Positions 12,546 through 21,666 of a stretch of 63,028 nt of DNA are shown here, in pieces. Every line of letters starts with the position of its first letter. Within the stretch, counting starts at the first letter, position 1. This DNA comes from Gemmatimonadota bacterium (GTDB lineage Bacteria; Gemmatimonadota; Gemmatimonadetes; Gemmatimonadales; GWC2-71-9): positions 4,856 to 67,883 of the forward strand of contig QHUY01000046.1 in the NCBI GenBank assembly GCA_003223415.1. Reading direction: 5' to 3'. The notes under the pieces are model-generated. The model searched no databases. It saw only the letters and a program-made list of their open reading frames with translations, and had not been told where the DNA came from. Made by a program: the position numbers and the translations under genes.

Positions 12546-13550
12546 GTGGAGCACGAGCGGGCGATCACCGCGCAGGAGATCGCGGCCCTGACCGGGGGCC
12601 GCCTCATCGCGCCGGGGAGCGGCGAGGTGCGGGTCGTCGCGGTCGCGCCCATCGATCGGGCCGGGCCGGACGACCTTTCGTTTCTTGCCAGCTCCAAGTA
12701 CCTCCCCTACTTTCAGCGCTCGCGCGCCGGGGTGGTGCTCTGCAAGGAAGAATTCGCCGCCGCCCCCGGAGGGCCGGCCGTGCGCATCGTCGTACCGGAC
12801 ACCCATGCCGCGCTGCTCGCCGTCCTGCCGGTGCTCTACCCGCCACCCGTGTGGCAACCGGGCGTGCACCCGACCGCCGTCATCGGGCGCGGCGCCACGT
12901 GGCAGGACCCGGTGGTGATCGGGCCGCATGTGGCCGCGGGGTGTGCCCTGGCGGACGGGGTGCAGGTCGGCGACGACGTCGAGCTGTTCCCGCGCGTGAC
13001 CGTCTACAGCGGGACGGAGATCGGGAACCGGGTGATCCTGCATGCGGGGGCCGTGCTGGGCAGCGACGGCTTCGGATACGTGCCGAGCACGCGGGGCGAG
13101 CTGCCGCGCAAGATTCCCCAGGTCGGGCGCTGCCTCATCGGCGACGACGTGGAGATCGGCGCCAACACCACGGTGGACCGGGGCAGTGTCGACGACACGG
13201 TGATCGGCCCGGGCACCAAGATTGACAACCTCGTGCAGGTGGCGCACAACGTCCGGATCGGGGCCCGCTGCCTGATCGCCGCCATGGTGGGCATCGCGGG
13301 GAGCACCCACGTTGGGGACGACGTCTTCCTGGCCGGCCAGGTGGGACTGGCGGACCACCTCACGATCGGCAGCCGGGTGCGGGTCACGGTCCAAGGCGGG
13401 GTGATCGGCGACATCCCCGACGGCGCTATCGTGTCCGGGTACCCCGCCCGCTCCCATCGGGAATACCTGCGCGCCCAGGCGGCGCTGTATCGATTGGCCA
13501 AAATCGTCGACGACCTCGAGGCGCTGGTGCGCCGGGACCGGGATGCCTAA
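12546..13550 (+). CDS. lpxD: UDP-3-O-acylglucosamine N-acyltransferase LpxD
   Basis: Third committed step of lipid A synthesis: adds the N-linked acyl chain to UDP-3-O-acyl-glucosamine in the cytoplasm. It has an N-terminal uridine-binding domain, then many hexapeptide repeats forming a left-handed beta helix, with the catalytic His in the VAHNVRIG region. I choose GTG 12546 because GGGAGG lies five bases before it. GTG 12522 is an alternative that would add eight Gly-rich residues. 334 residues from 12546. It overlaps the following lpxC-fabZ by eight bases. Confidence 0.93.
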   Translation: MEHERAITAQEIAALTGGRLIAPGSGEVRVVAVAPIDRAGPDDLSFLASSKYLPYFQRSRAGVVLCKEEFAAAPGGPAVRIVVPDTHAALLAVLPVLYPPPVWQPGVHPTAVIGRGATWQDPVVIGPHVAAGCALADGVQVGDDVELFPRVTVYSGTEIGNRVILHAGAVLGSDGFGYVPSTRGELPRKIPQVGRCLIGDDVEIGANTTVDRGSVDDTVIGPGTKIDNLVQVAHNVRIGARCLIAAMVGIAGSTHVGDDVFLAGQVGLADHLTIGSRVRVTVQGGVIGDIPDGAIVSGYPARSHREYLRAQAALYRLAKIVDDLEALVRRDRDA

Positions 13551-14829
13551 CGCGAGACGCTCCATTCAGCAGCCGCAGTCGCTCTCGGGCACGGGGCTGC
13601 ACACGGGGGCGGCCACGCAGGCGACGTTCCTCCCCGCGCCCTCGGGCCAGGGGATCGTGTTCCGGCGGGCAGACCTCGCCGGCCGGCCGGAGATCGCGGC
13701 GCGGATCACCGAGGTGGAGGCGCTCGAGCGCCGCACCGCCATCGGTCACGGCGACCAGACCATCCACACGGTCGAGCACCTGTTGGCGGCCGTCGCGGCC
13801 CACGAGATCGACGACTTGATGATCGAGCTCACCGGGCCGGAGCCGCCGATCCTCGACGGCAGCGTGCAACCCTACTTCGAGGCCCTGGCCCGGGCGCGTC
13901 CGGTGGACGTGGGGGGCGAGCCCTCGGTGCTCACGGTGCAGGCGCCGTTCACCGTCACCGAGGGCGAGGCGGCCTACGTGGTCGCGCCCGCGAAGACGCT
14001 CCGCCTCACCGTAACGGTCGAGTTCCCGCATCCCCTGATCGGCCGCCAGGCCGGCACCTTCGACGTGACGACGGAGCTGTTCGGCCGCGAGCTCGCGCCC
14101 GCGCGCACGTTCGGGTTCGCGAGCGAGGTGGAGGCGCTCAAGGCCAAGGGGCTGATCAAAGGCGCCAGCGCGTCCAGTGCGATCGTCCTGGACGAGCGCG
14201 GCGTGGTGAATGGCGGCCAGCTGCGCTGGCCGGACGAGTTCGTGCGCCATAAGACCGCGGACATCGTCGGCGATCTGGCGCTCACCGGGGCGCGCATTCG
14301 GGCGCACATCGTGGCCACGCGGCCCAGCCACATCGGGAACGTGGCGCTGGCGCGTGCCCTGGCGCGCGCCGCCAAGCGAACCGGACGCCCGGCATTCGAC
14401 ATCGGCCGGATCATGGACATCCTGCCGCACCGCTACCCCTTCCTGCTGGTGGACCGGATCATCGAGGTGGAGGGCGACAAGCGGATCGTGGGGATCAAGA
14501 ACGTCACGATCAACGAGCCGTTCTTCCAGGGGCACTTCCCGGGGCACCCGATCATGCCGGGGGTGTTGATCATCGAGGCGATGGCGCAGGTCGGCGGGAT
14601 GCTGCTGATGAGCCATTTCGAGGGACAGGACGTGGAGGACAAGGTCGTCTACTTCATGTCGCTCGACAACGTGAAGTTCCGCCGTCCGGTGCTGCCCGGG
14701 GACCAGATCCGCTTCGAGCTGGAGATGCTCCAGTTCCGGGGCAAGACCTGCAAGATGAAGGGCGCCGGCTACGTCGACGGCCAGCTCGTGGCCGAGGCGG
14801 AGATGATGGCGATCGTGACGGACCGGTGA
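13543..14829 (+). CDS. lpxC/fabZ: Bifunctional LpxC deacetylase / FabZ dehydratase fusion
   Basis: One 428-residue polypeptide with two enzymes. Residues 1-275 are LpxC, the zinc-dependent UDP-3-O-acyl-GlcNAc deacetylase. The zinc ligands are H79 (HTVEHLL), H236 and D240 ([10 protein letters not shown]), and the catalytic His is H263 (SHIGN). Residues 285-428 are FabZ, the 3-hydroxyacyl-ACP dehydratase, with catalytic H331 (QGHFPGHP) and E345 (IIEAMAQ). Such fusions are known in Bacteroidota and some other didermic phyla. They couple the first committed lipid A step to competition for hydroxyacyl-ACP. All catalytic residues I could check are present. Confidence 0.95.
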   Translation: MPNARRSIQQPQSLSGTGLHTGAATQATFLPAPSGQGIVFRRADLAGRPEIAARITEVEALERRTAIGHGDQTIHTVEHLLAAVAAHEIDDLMIELTGPEPPILDGSVQPYFEALARARPVDVGGEPSVLTVQAPFTVTEGEAAYVVAPAKTLRLTVTVEFPHPLIGRQAGTFDVTTELFGRELAPARTFGFASEVEALKAKGLIKGASASSAIVLDERGVVNGGQLRWPDEFVRHKTADIVGDLALTGARIRAHIVATRPSHIGNVALARALARAAKRTGRPAFDIGRIMDILPHRYPFLLVDRIIEVEGDKRIVGIKNVTINEPFFQGHFPGHPIMPGVLIIEAMAQVGGMLLMSHFEGQDVEDKVVYFMSLDNVKFRRPVLPGDQIRFELEMLQFRGKTCKMKGAGYVDGQLVAEAEMMAIVTDR

Positions 14830-15593
14830 TCCATCGCACGGCGCTCATCGATCCCACCGCCGAGCTCGGGCCCGACGTCGCGGTCGGACCGTTTGCCATC
14901 ATCGGGCCGCGGGTGACCGTCGGGGACCACACGCAGATCGCCGCCCACGCGGTGCTGGAGCGCACGACCCGGATCGGCCGCGGCGTGAAGATCGGCTACG
15001 GCACGGTGATCGGCAACGATCCCCAGGACCTCAAGTACAAGGGCGAGGAAACCTGGGTCCAGATCGGCGACGGTACCATCATCCGCGAGTACTGCACCAT
15101 CAACCGCGGCACCACCGCGACGGGCAAGACTTCGGTCGGCCAGCGCTGCTTCATCATGACGTACGTGCACATCGCGCACGACTGCGCCATCGGCAGCGAC
15201 GTCATCCTGGCCAACGGCATCCAGATGGCGGGGCACGTGACCGTCGAGGACCGGGCGATCATCAGCGGCCTCGTGCCGATCCACCAGTTCGTGCGTATCG
15301 GCACGTATGCCTTCGTGGGCGGGGGCTCGCGCGTCAACCAGGATGTGCCGCCATACACGAAGGCGGTGGGCAATCCGGTCCACCTCTACGGCCTCAACTC
15401 GGTGGGGCTGCAGCGGGCGGGGTTCTCGCCCGACGTGAAGCTGGCGCTGAAGCGGGCCTACCGCCTACTCTTCAATTCCGACCTCACGGTCAGTCAGGGG
15501 ATCGCCCGGGCGCGAGCCGAGCTGCCGCCCCTGCCGGAGGTGGAGAAGTTCCTCTCCTTCATCGAAGCCTCCCAGCGGGGGGTCATGGTGTGA
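14826..15593 (+). CDS. lpxA: UDP-N-acetylglucosamine acyltransferase LpxA
   Basis: First lipid A step: transfers 3-hydroxyacyl from ACP to UDP-GlcNAc. 255 residues of left-handed beta helix with a C-terminal helical domain. The catalytic His lies in YVHIAHDC. The family landmarks NRGTTATGKT and GLVPIHQFVRIG are present. GTG 14826 overlaps the fabZ-domain stop. The order lpxD-lpxC/fabZ-lpxA matches many Gram-negative genomes. Confidence 0.95.
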   Translation: MIHRTALIDPTAELGPDVAVGPFAIIGPRVTVGDHTQIAAHAVLERTTRIGRGVKIGYGTVIGNDPQDLKYKGEETWVQIGDGTIIREYCTINRGTTATGKTSVGQRCFIMTYVHIAHDCAIGSDVILANGIQMAGHVTVEDRAIISGLVPIHQFVRIGTYAFVGGGSRVNQDVPPYTKAVGNPVHLYGLNSVGLQRAGFSPDVKLALKRAYRLLFNSDLTVSQGIARARAELPPLPEVEKFLSFIEASQRGVMV

Positions 15594-16567
15594 CCACGCG
15601 GCGGGTGCGCGTCGGCGTCATCGGGACCGGCGCCCTCGGCTTCCACCACGCACGGCTGTACCGGAAGCTGCCGGACGCGCAGCTGGTGGGCATCTACGAT
15701 CATCATCCGGGCCGTGGCGACCAGGTGGGGCGCGAGCTGGATACCGTCGCGTTTCCCACCCTGGAGGCCTTGCTCGAGCGGGTCGAAGCCGTGTCGGTCG
15801 TCGTGCCCACCAGGGCGCACGCCGAGGTGGGATTGGCCGTGCTGTCCCGCGGCATCTCCGCGCTGATCGAGAAGCCGCTCGCCGACACGCTGGAGAGCGC
15901 GGAGCGCCTGGTACGCGCCGCGGACGCGTCCGGTGCCACGCTGCAGGTGGGGCACGTGGAGCGGTTCAATCGCGCGGTACGCGGCGCGGCGCCCTACCTC
16001 GAGAGCCCGCGGTTCCTGCAGTGCGAGCGGTTGGCCCCGTTCCAGCCGCGGGGCACCGACGTCGCGGTGATCCTCGACCTCATGATCCACGACCTCGATC
16101 TCGTGCTCGAGCTGGTGCACGCGGACGTCACCGAGGTGCGGGCGACGGGGGCGCCGCTCCTGACCGCCCATGTGGACATCGCGAACGCCCGGGTCGAGTT
16201 CGCCAACGGCGCGGTGGCCTTGGTGACGGCGAGCCGCGTGACGCCGAAGCGCACGCGCACGCTGCGCATCTTCCAGCCGACGGGATACTTCTCCCTCGAC
16301 CTCGCGCAGGGCACCGGGCATTTCTACGAGCTGAAGGCGGGCTGGCAGGCGATGGGCGCGCGCCATCTCGAGGAGATCGTGCACCACGTGAAGCTCAGCG
16401 CCCCGGAGGCCGAGCCGCTGGCGCTCGAGCTCGAGAGCTTCCTGCGCGCCGTCCGCGGGGAAGGCGACGTCGTCGTGTCCGGCGCGGCGGGGCTCCAGGC
16501 GCTGACGCTCGCCTACCGCGTCGCCGACGCCATCCAGGCTTCGCCGCTCTCCGCCGCCCGGCCGTGA
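15590..16567 (+). CDS. Gfo/Idh/MocA-family oxidoreductase in lipid A operon
   Basis: A 325-residue NAD(P)-dependent sugar dehydrogenase. The Rossmann motif VIGTGALGFHHARLY is at the N-terminus, and the family motif IEKPLA sits near residue 100. GHVERFNR and the VILDLMIHDLDLV segment belong to the substrate half. It lies between lpxA and lpxB with four-base overlaps on both sides, so it probably acts on a UDP-sugar of the lipid A route. GnnA of Acidithiobacillus and Leptospira is a Gfo/Idh enzyme that oxidises UDP-GlcNAc at C3 before transamination by GnnB. A GnnA-like role is possible, but no aminotransferase gene is adjacent. Fold is certain, substrate inferred. Confidence 0.8.
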   Translation: MTTRRVRVGVIGTGALGFHHARLYRKLPDAQLVGIYDHHPGRGDQVGRELDTVAFPTLEALLERVEAVSVVVPTRAHAEVGLAVLSRGISALIEKPLADTLESAERLVRAADASGATLQVGHVERFNRAVRGAAPYLESPRFLQCERLAPFQPRGTDVAVILDLMIHDLDLVLELVHADVTEVRATGAPLLTAHVDIANARVEFANGAVALVTASRVTPKRTRTLRIFQPTGYFSLDLAQGTGHFYELKAGWQAMGARHLEEIVHHVKLSAPEAEPLALELESFLRAVRGEGDVVVSGAAGLQALTLAYRVADAIQASPLSAARP

Positions 16568-17679
16568 GCGGGTCGCCTCGCATCTACCTCTCGGCGGGCG
16601 AGCCGTCGGGGGACGCCCATGGCGCCGCCGTAGTGGCCGCCTTGCGACGCCGCTTGCCCGGCGCGCAGCTCGAGGCGTTCGGCGGGCCCCGCATGGCTGG
16701 GGCAGGCGCGACGCTGCTGGACCGCATGGAGCAGTTCTCCGTGGTGGGGTTCGTCGAGGCACTGGCGAAACTCCCCGCGCACTACCGCCTCCTGGCGCGG
16801 ACCCGGGCGGCGTTCCGGTCGGGCCGCTACGACCTCGCCTTGTTGATCGACTATCCCGGCTACCACCTGCGCGCCGCGGCCGCCGCGGCCGAGGCGGGGC
16901 TGCCCGTCCTCTATTACATCGCGCCGCAGTTGTGGGCTTGGGGGCGCGGACGGGTCAAGCGTCTCGCCCGGACGGTGCGACGGTTGGCCGTGATCCTGCC
17001 GTTCGAGGAACAGTTCTTCCGCGAGCGCGGCGTGCCCGCGACGTTCGTCGGGCATCCACTCAAGGACCGGCCGCCTGCACCACCTCGCCCGGAAGCCAAG
17101 CGTGCCCTCGGCCTCGATCCGGCGCGGCCGGTGCTCGGCCTCTTCCCCGGGAGTCGGGGGCAGGAGGTCCGGCGCATGTGGCCCGCCTGGCGTGTCGCCG
17201 CCGCGCGGGTGCGGGCGGCGCGGCCGGAGGTGCAGGTCGTCGTGGCGGGCAGCCCGGGCGCCGCCTACCCGGACGCGGGGGAGTTCCTCGTCGCCTCGGG
17301 GGATCCGGCCGTCGTGTTCGCCGCCGCCGACGCCGGCATCTGCAAGTCGGGCACGACCACCCTGGAGGCGGCGCTGGCCGACGTGCCGATGGTGATCGCC
17401 TACCGGCTGCACCCGGTCTCCGGGTTCATCGCCATGCGGTTGATCCAGGTGCGGTGGGTCGGGCTGGTGAATCTGGTGGCGCAGGCAGCGGTCTGCCCCG
17501 AGTTGTTGCAGGGCGCGGCGAACCCGCGCGCGCTCGCTGAGGCGGTACTGCCGTTGCTCGACGCGGACGGCGTCGCCGCGCGGCGCCAGCGCGAGGGCCT
17601 GGCGCAGGTGCGGGAGCGGCTCGGCGCTCCGGGGGCCGCGGACCGCGTGGCGGATATTGCTGCGGAGCTGCTGCGATGA
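16564..17679 (+). CDS. lpxB: Lipid-A-disaccharide synthase LpxB
   Basis: GT19 glycosyltransferase that joins UDP-2,3-diacylglucosamine with lipid X. The N-terminal signature SAGEPSGDAHG is present, along with LLIDYPGYHLR, APQLWAWG and the C-terminal donor-site motif KSGTTTLEAAL. GTG 16564 overlaps the oxidoreductase stop and gives 371 residues, the usual size. No lpxH or lpxI gene is found in the window, so UDP-2,3-diacylglucosamine hydrolysis must be encoded elsewhere. Confidence 0.95.
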   Translation: MSGSPRIYLSAGEPSGDAHGAAVVAALRRRLPGAQLEAFGGPRMAGAGATLLDRMEQFSVVGFVEALAKLPAHYRLLARTRAAFRSGRYDLALLIDYPGYHLRAAAAAAEAGLPVLYYIAPQLWAWGRGRVKRLARTVRRLAVILPFEEQFFRERGVPATFVGHPLKDRPPAPPRPEAKRALGLDPARPVLGLFPGSRGQEVRRMWPAWRVAAARVRAARPEVQVVVAGSPGAAYPDAGEFLVASGDPAVVFAAADAGICKSGTTTLEAALADVPMVIAYRLHPVSGFIAMRLIQVRWVGLVNLVAQAAVCPELLQGAANPRALAEAVLPLLDADGVAARRQREGLAQVRERLGAPGAADRVADIAAELLR

Positions 17680-18302
17680 AGCTGCGCTGGGCGGAGCGGC
17701 TCGCGGCCGTGATCGGCCCCGCGCTGGTCCGGCTGCTCGCCGCGACCTGGCGCATCCGCGTGCGCGGTGCCGAGCACCTGCGGGCGCTGCGCGAGACGCG
17801 GCGGCCGTTCGTGTTCGTGCTGTGGCACAGCCGCATCCTGCCCTTGTTGTTCCACCACCGGCACGAGGATGTCGTGCTGCTCATCAGCCGCCATCGTGAC
17901 GGCGGCTACTTGGCGGACCTGGCCCAGCGCTGGGGCTACCGCTCGGTGCGCGGCTCCACGAAACGGGGTGGGGAAGTGGGGCTGCTCGGCATCGTTCGGG
18001 CGCTGCAGGGGGGCGCGGTGGTTGCCGTGACGCCCGACGGGCCGCGCGGCCCCGCCGAGCGGGTGCAGCCTGGCGCGGTCGCCGCGGCGCAGCACGCGGG
18101 CGTGCCCCTGCTGCCGATCGGCGCGCGGCCCTCGTCGGCGTGGTGGCTGCCCACTTGGGACCGCATGTGCATCCCCAAGCCGTTCGCGACGGTCGAGGTC
18201 GTGTACGGGCCGGCGGTGTCGGTGGCGGAGGGCAAGGAAGCCCTGCGCCGGGGGATGACGGCCGTCGCGCACGCCCTGCGCGAGGTGACGCAACCGGCAT
18301 GA
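17676..18302 (+). CDS. Lysophospholipid acyltransferase-fold protein (DUF374)
   Basis: A 208-residue LPLAT-superfamily protein of the DUF374 type. The acyltransferase H-x4-D-like core appears as LWHSRILPL and SRHRDGGYLADL. A VTPDGPRGPAERVQPG motif is the DUF374 hallmark. Its place between lpxB and lpxK suggests acyl transfer to a lipid A precursor, replacing LpxL/LpxM-type late acyltransferases. That is an inference, and the acyl acceptor is unknown. It overlaps both neighbours by four bases. Confidence 0.8.
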   Translation: MKLRWAERLAAVIGPALVRLLAATWRIRVRGAEHLRALRETRRPFVFVLWHSRILPLLFHHRHEDVVLLISRHRDGGYLADLAQRWGYRSVRGSTKRGGEVGLLGIVRALQGGAVVAVTPDGPRGPAERVQPGAVAAAQHAGVPLLPIGARPSSAWWLPTWDRMCIPKPFATVEVVYGPAVSVAEGKEALRRGMTAVAHALREVTQPA

Positions 18303-19339
18303 GACAGCATCCCCTCCACCGGCTGGCCCGCTGGCTGTGGCAGAGCCGGAACGCGCTCGCGCGGACGGTCCGAGCCGCGCTGCTCCCCCTCTCGGCGCTG
18401 TACGGTGCCGTCGTGTGGGTACGCGCCGCCCTCTACCGAGTCGGACTCCTGACGCCGCGGCCGCTCCCACTCCCTTCGGTCGCCGTGGGGAACCGCGCGG
18501 TCGGCGGCGCCGGCAAGACGCCGCTCGCGGCGTGGATCGCGGCGTTCTACGCGGCGCGCGGCCGGACGCCGGGAATTCTGCTCCGGGGCCACGGTGGGGA
18601 TGAGCCCAGAGTCCACGAGCGGCTCGTGCCCGGCGCAGTCGTCGTACCGAACCCCGATCGCGTGGCGGGGGCGGCGCAGGCGTTGGCGGGCGGCGCGGAC
18701 GTGCTCGTGTTGGACGACGCCTTTCAAACCCTCGCCGTGCGACGCGATCTGAACCTCGTTCTGGTGAGCGCCGAGGACGTCCGGCTCCCGCCCTGGCTGC
18801 TTCCGGCCGGCCCGTGGCGTGAATCGGGGAGCGCGCTGCGGCGCGCCGATGCGGTGGTCGTCACCCGCAAGCGGGCGGGAGCTGAGGAGGCCCGCGGGCG
18901 GGCCGCCGCCCTGGCCGCGCGCTGGCCCGGGAAACCCGTGGCGGTGGTGCACCTCGCGCTCGACCATCTGGAGGGCATGCTGTCCGGCGGCCGGGTGGAG
19001 ACCGCCGCCCTGACGGGCCGGCACGTCGTCGCGGTGGCGGGCATCGCGGACCCGGAGAGCTATGCCGTGCAGGTCCGGGCCGCGGGAGCGAGCGTGCAAC
19101 TCGTGGCGTACCAAGACCATCACCCCTACGACGAGGCCGACCTCGCGCGGCTGGTGCGGGCCCAGGCCGCGGCCGATTATGTTGTAGTCACGGAGAAGGA
19201 TGCTGTGAAACTGCGTCACCGGTGGCCGGCCGACGCGCGCGAGCCGCTGGTGGCGATCCTGACCGTCCGGTGGGAGCACAACGGCGAGGCGATCGTGCAG
19301 GCGCTGGATGCGCTGCCCGTGGTGCCCCGCCGTTTTTGA
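18299..19339 (+). CDS. lpxK: Tetraacyldisaccharide 4'-kinase LpxK
   Basis: Inner-membrane P-loop kinase that phosphorylates the 4' position to form lipid IVA. An N-terminal hydrophobic helix (about residues 24-45) is followed by the unusual P-loop [22 protein letters not shown] as the Walker B region, and the late motif [10 protein letters not shown]. 346 residues. It ends the lipid A run. No waaA (Kdo transferase) is seen next to it, although the two are often paired. Its upstream frame extension overlaps the acyltransferase and is not coding. Confidence 0.93.
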   Translation: MRQHPLHRLARWLWQSRNALARTVRAALLPLSALYGAVVWVRAALYRVGLLTPRPLPLPSVAVGNRAVGGAGKTPLAAWIAAFYAARGRTPGILLRGHGGDEPRVHERLVPGAVVVPNPDRVAGAAQALAGGADVLVLDDAFQTLAVRRDLNLVLVSAEDVRLPPWLLPAGPWRESGSALRRADAVVVTRKRAGAEEARGRAAALAARWPGKPVAVVHLALDHLEGMLSGGRVETAALTGRHVVAVAGIADPESYAVQVRAAGASVQLVAYQDHHPYDEADLARLVRAQAAADYVVVTEKDAVKLRHRWPADAREPLVAILTVRWEHNGEAIVQALDALPVVPRRF

Positions 19340-19364
19340 CCCGAGAGACCTTGACCAGGATCCC

Positions 19365-20675
19365 ATGAGCGACACCGCCCGAGCCACCGAACCACGCGTG
19401 CTCATCCGGCCCGACAAGGACACCTTCCTCGCCGAAGAGAACCCGTTCGAAGCGATGATGGAGCGCTTCGACCACGCGGCCAAACTCCTCAATCTCGACC
19501 CCGGTCTCTACAAGGTGCTCCGCAACCCCGAAAAACAGATCATCGTGTCGGTGCCCGTCGTGCGCGACAGCGGCGAGGTGGAGGTGTACACCGGTTACCG
19601 GGTCCTCTACAACACGTCGCGCGGGCCGGCCAAGGGGGGCATCCGCTTCGACCTCAACGTCACGCTGGAAGAGGTCAAGGCGCTGGCGGCGTGGATGACC
19701 TGGAAGTGCGCGCTCGTGAATATCCCCTTTGGTGGCTCCAAAGGCGGCGTGGTCTGCGACCCGACCGCGATGTCGATGGGCGAGCTGGAGCGGCTGACTC
19801 GCCGGTATACGTCCGGGATCATCGAGACGCTGGGTCCCGACTCCGACGTACCGGCGCCCGACGTGAACACCAACGAGCGCGTGATGGCCTGGATCATGGA
19901 TACCTATTCCATGCACAAGCGTCACACCGTCACGGCCGTGGTGACGGGCAAGCCCGTCGAGATGGGCGGCTCGCTCGGCCGGCGCGAGGCCACGGGGCGC
20001 GGCTGCACGTTCGTCACGCGCGAAGCGCTGGCACGCCTGGGGATGGCGCTGAAGGGCGCCCGCATCGCGGTCCAGGGATTCGGGAACGTGGGCTCCATCA
20101 CCGCGGACCTGCTGGCCAAGGAGGGCGCCGTCATCGTGGCCGTGGCCGACAAGTCGGGCGGGCTGCACAATCCGCAGGGGCTGGACGTGCCGGACCTGCT
20201 GCGCTGGGTCCGGGAGCGCCGCCAGCTGGCGGGCTACCCGAAGGCCGACCCCATCACCGGCGAGGAGCTCCTCACCACCGACTGCGACGTGCTCGTCCCC
20301 GCAGCCACGGAAAACGTCATCACCCGCAAGAACGCTCCCAACATCAGAGCCAAGATCATCTGTGAGGGCGCCAACGGCCCGACCACCGCGGCGGCGGACA
20401 AGGTCCTGGAGGAAAAGGGCATCTTCGTCATTCCCGACATCCTGGCCAACGCCGGCGGGGTGACGGTGAGCTACTTCGAGTGGGTGCAGGACCGCGGCGG
20501 CTACTTCTGGGACGAGGAGACGGTCAACCGCCGTCTCGAGAGCATCATGGTGAAGTCGTTCCACGACGTGGTGGCCCTGGCCGACAAGCACAAGGTGAAC
20601 ACCCGCATCGCCGCCTACATGCTGGCGGTCGGCCGCGTCGCGGCGATGCACCGCCTGCGCGGGATGTATGCTTGA
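19365..20675 (+). CDS. gdhA: Glutamate dehydrogenase (Glu/Leu/Phe/Val family)
   Basis: Oxidative deamination of glutamate to 2-oxoglutarate, or the reverse, linking carbon and nitrogen metabolism. 436 residues from ATG 19365, which has AGGA four bases upstream. The catalytic-lysine region is PFGGSKGGV and the substrate site GPAKGGIRF. The NAD(P)-binding motif is [17 protein letters not shown] is also typical. An in-frame ATG at 19308 lies inside lpxK and lacks homology. A 25-base gap separates it from lpxK. Confidence 0.95.
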   Translation: MSDTARATEPRVLIRPDKDTFLAEENPFEAMMERFDHAAKLLNLDPGLYKVLRNPEKQIIVSVPVVRDSGEVEVYTGYRVLYNTSRGPAKGGIRFDLNVTLEEVKALAAWMTWKCALVNIPFGGSKGGVVCDPTAMSMGELERLTRRYTSGIIETLGPDSDVPAPDVNTNERVMAWIMDTYSMHKRHTVTAVVTGKPVEMGGSLGRREATGRGCTFVTREALARLGMALKGARIAVQGFGNVGSITADLLAKEGAVIVAVADKSGGLHNPQGLDVPDLLRWVRERRQLAGYPKADPITGEELLTTDCDVLVPAATENVITRKNAPNIRAKIICEGANGPTTAAADKVLEEKGIFVIPDILANAGGVTVSYFEWVQDRGGYFWDEETVNRRLESIMVKSFHDVVALADKHKVNTRIAAYMLAVGRVAAMHRLRGMYA

Positions 20676-21100
20676 TGCGCTACCGCGTCGTCGCGGTAGG
20701 CCGCGTGAAGGACGCGGCGCTCCGGGCGGCGTGCGACGAGTACGTGGGCCGGCTGTGCCATTACACGCGCGTTGAGGAACGGGAAGTGAAAGACGAGGCG
20801 CGGATCCTCGAGGCGATCCCCGAGGACTCGCGCCTCGTCGCGCTTTCGCGGACGGGGGACCAGTGGACCTCGGAGGAGCTGGCGGACTGGACCGCGCGCT
20901 GGGAGCTGGAGGGTCGCGACGTGGCGTTCGCGATCGGCGGAGCCGATGGCCTGCCCGAGCCGACCCTCCGCAAAGCCGAGCGGCGCTGGAGCCTGTCTCG
21001 GTTGACGTTCCCGCACGAGCTGGCGCGGGTGCTGCTCTACGAGCAGCTCTATCGCGCCTATACCATCCGGCGGGGGGAGCCGTACCATCGCGGACCCTGA
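20675..21100 (+). CDS. rlmH: 23S rRNA pseudouridine-1915 N3-methyltransferase RlmH
   Basis: SPOUT-class methyltransferase acting on the 70S ribosome at helix 69. 141 residues, slightly short of the usual 155. The knot region is FAIGGADGLP and the C-terminus ends in YEQLYRAYTIRRGEPYHR, both diagnostic. Its start shares one base with the gdhA stop. The following AMMECR1 frame overlaps the 3' end. Confidence 0.93.
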   Translation: MRYRVVAVGRVKDAALRAACDEYVGRLCHYTRVEEREVKDEARILEAIPEDSRLVALSRTGDQWTSEELADWTARWELEGRDVAFAIGGADGLPEPTLRKAERRWSLSRLTFPHELARVLLYEQLYRAYTIRRGEPYHRGP

Positions 21101-21641
21101 GCTCTCCCCGGCCGACCGCGCCGCCCTGGCCGCGCTGGCGCGCCGGTCGGTCGAAGCGACCGTGCGAGGCGACTCGGCGCCGGAGATCCCGGACGTCCCC
21201 GGCGCTCGGCTACGGCGCGGGGCCTTCGTGACCGTCGCCGTCGCCGGAGCGCTGCGAGGATGCCTGGGCCGCATCCTCGGCGACCGTCCGCTGGGCCCCG
21301 TGGTGCGGGCCATGGCGGCCGCGGCGGCGCGGGAGGACGCGCGCTTCCCTCCACTCGCCCCCGAGGAGTTGCCGGAGCTGCACGTCGAGGTGTCCGTGCT
21401 CGGTGAGCCGGCGCCGCTCGCCGCGGCGGACGCCGCCCGGGTCACCATCGGCCGGGACGGGCTGCTGGTGCGGCGAGGGCGCGTGTCCGGGCTGCTGCTC
21501 CCCCAGGTGGCGCTCGAATGCGGCTGGGGACCCGAGGAGTTCCTCGCGGCCACCTGCCGCAAAGCCGGACTCGGGCCGGACGCCTGGCGGGAACCCGGGA
21601 CCGAGCTGTTCACGTTCCTAGCGGACGTGTTCGGCGAATGA
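21087..21641 (+). CDS. AMMECR1-family protein (AmmeMemoRadiSam system A type), non-canonical start
   Basis: The C-terminal 160 residues carry the AMMECR1 landmarks GAFVTV, LRGCLGRI, GLLLPQVALE and the Trp-containing end (GPDAW). The first canonical start is GTG 21162, which would cut off the conserved N-terminal helix LSPADRAALAALARRSVEA encoded just upstream in the same frame. That frame is open back to a TGA at 21003 but contains no ATG, GTG or TTG. A strong GGGGGGAG (21072-21079) points to an ATC codon at 21087. I annotate from there with reservation. In other bacteria AMMECR1 is linked to a Memo-like dioxygenase and a radical SAM enzyme, neither of which is nearby. Function unproven. Confidence 0.75.
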   Translation: MADPELSPADRAALAALARRSVEATVRGDSAPEIPDVPGARLRRGAFVTVAVAGALRGCLGRILGDRPLGPVVRAMAAAAAREDARFPPLAPEELPELHVEVSVLGEPAPLAAADAARVTIGRDGLLVRRGRVSGLLLPQVALECGWGPEEFLAATCRKAGLGPDAWREPGTELFTFLADVFGE

Positions 21642-21666
21642 CCGTAGGGTGGGGGGAGGTGCGGGC

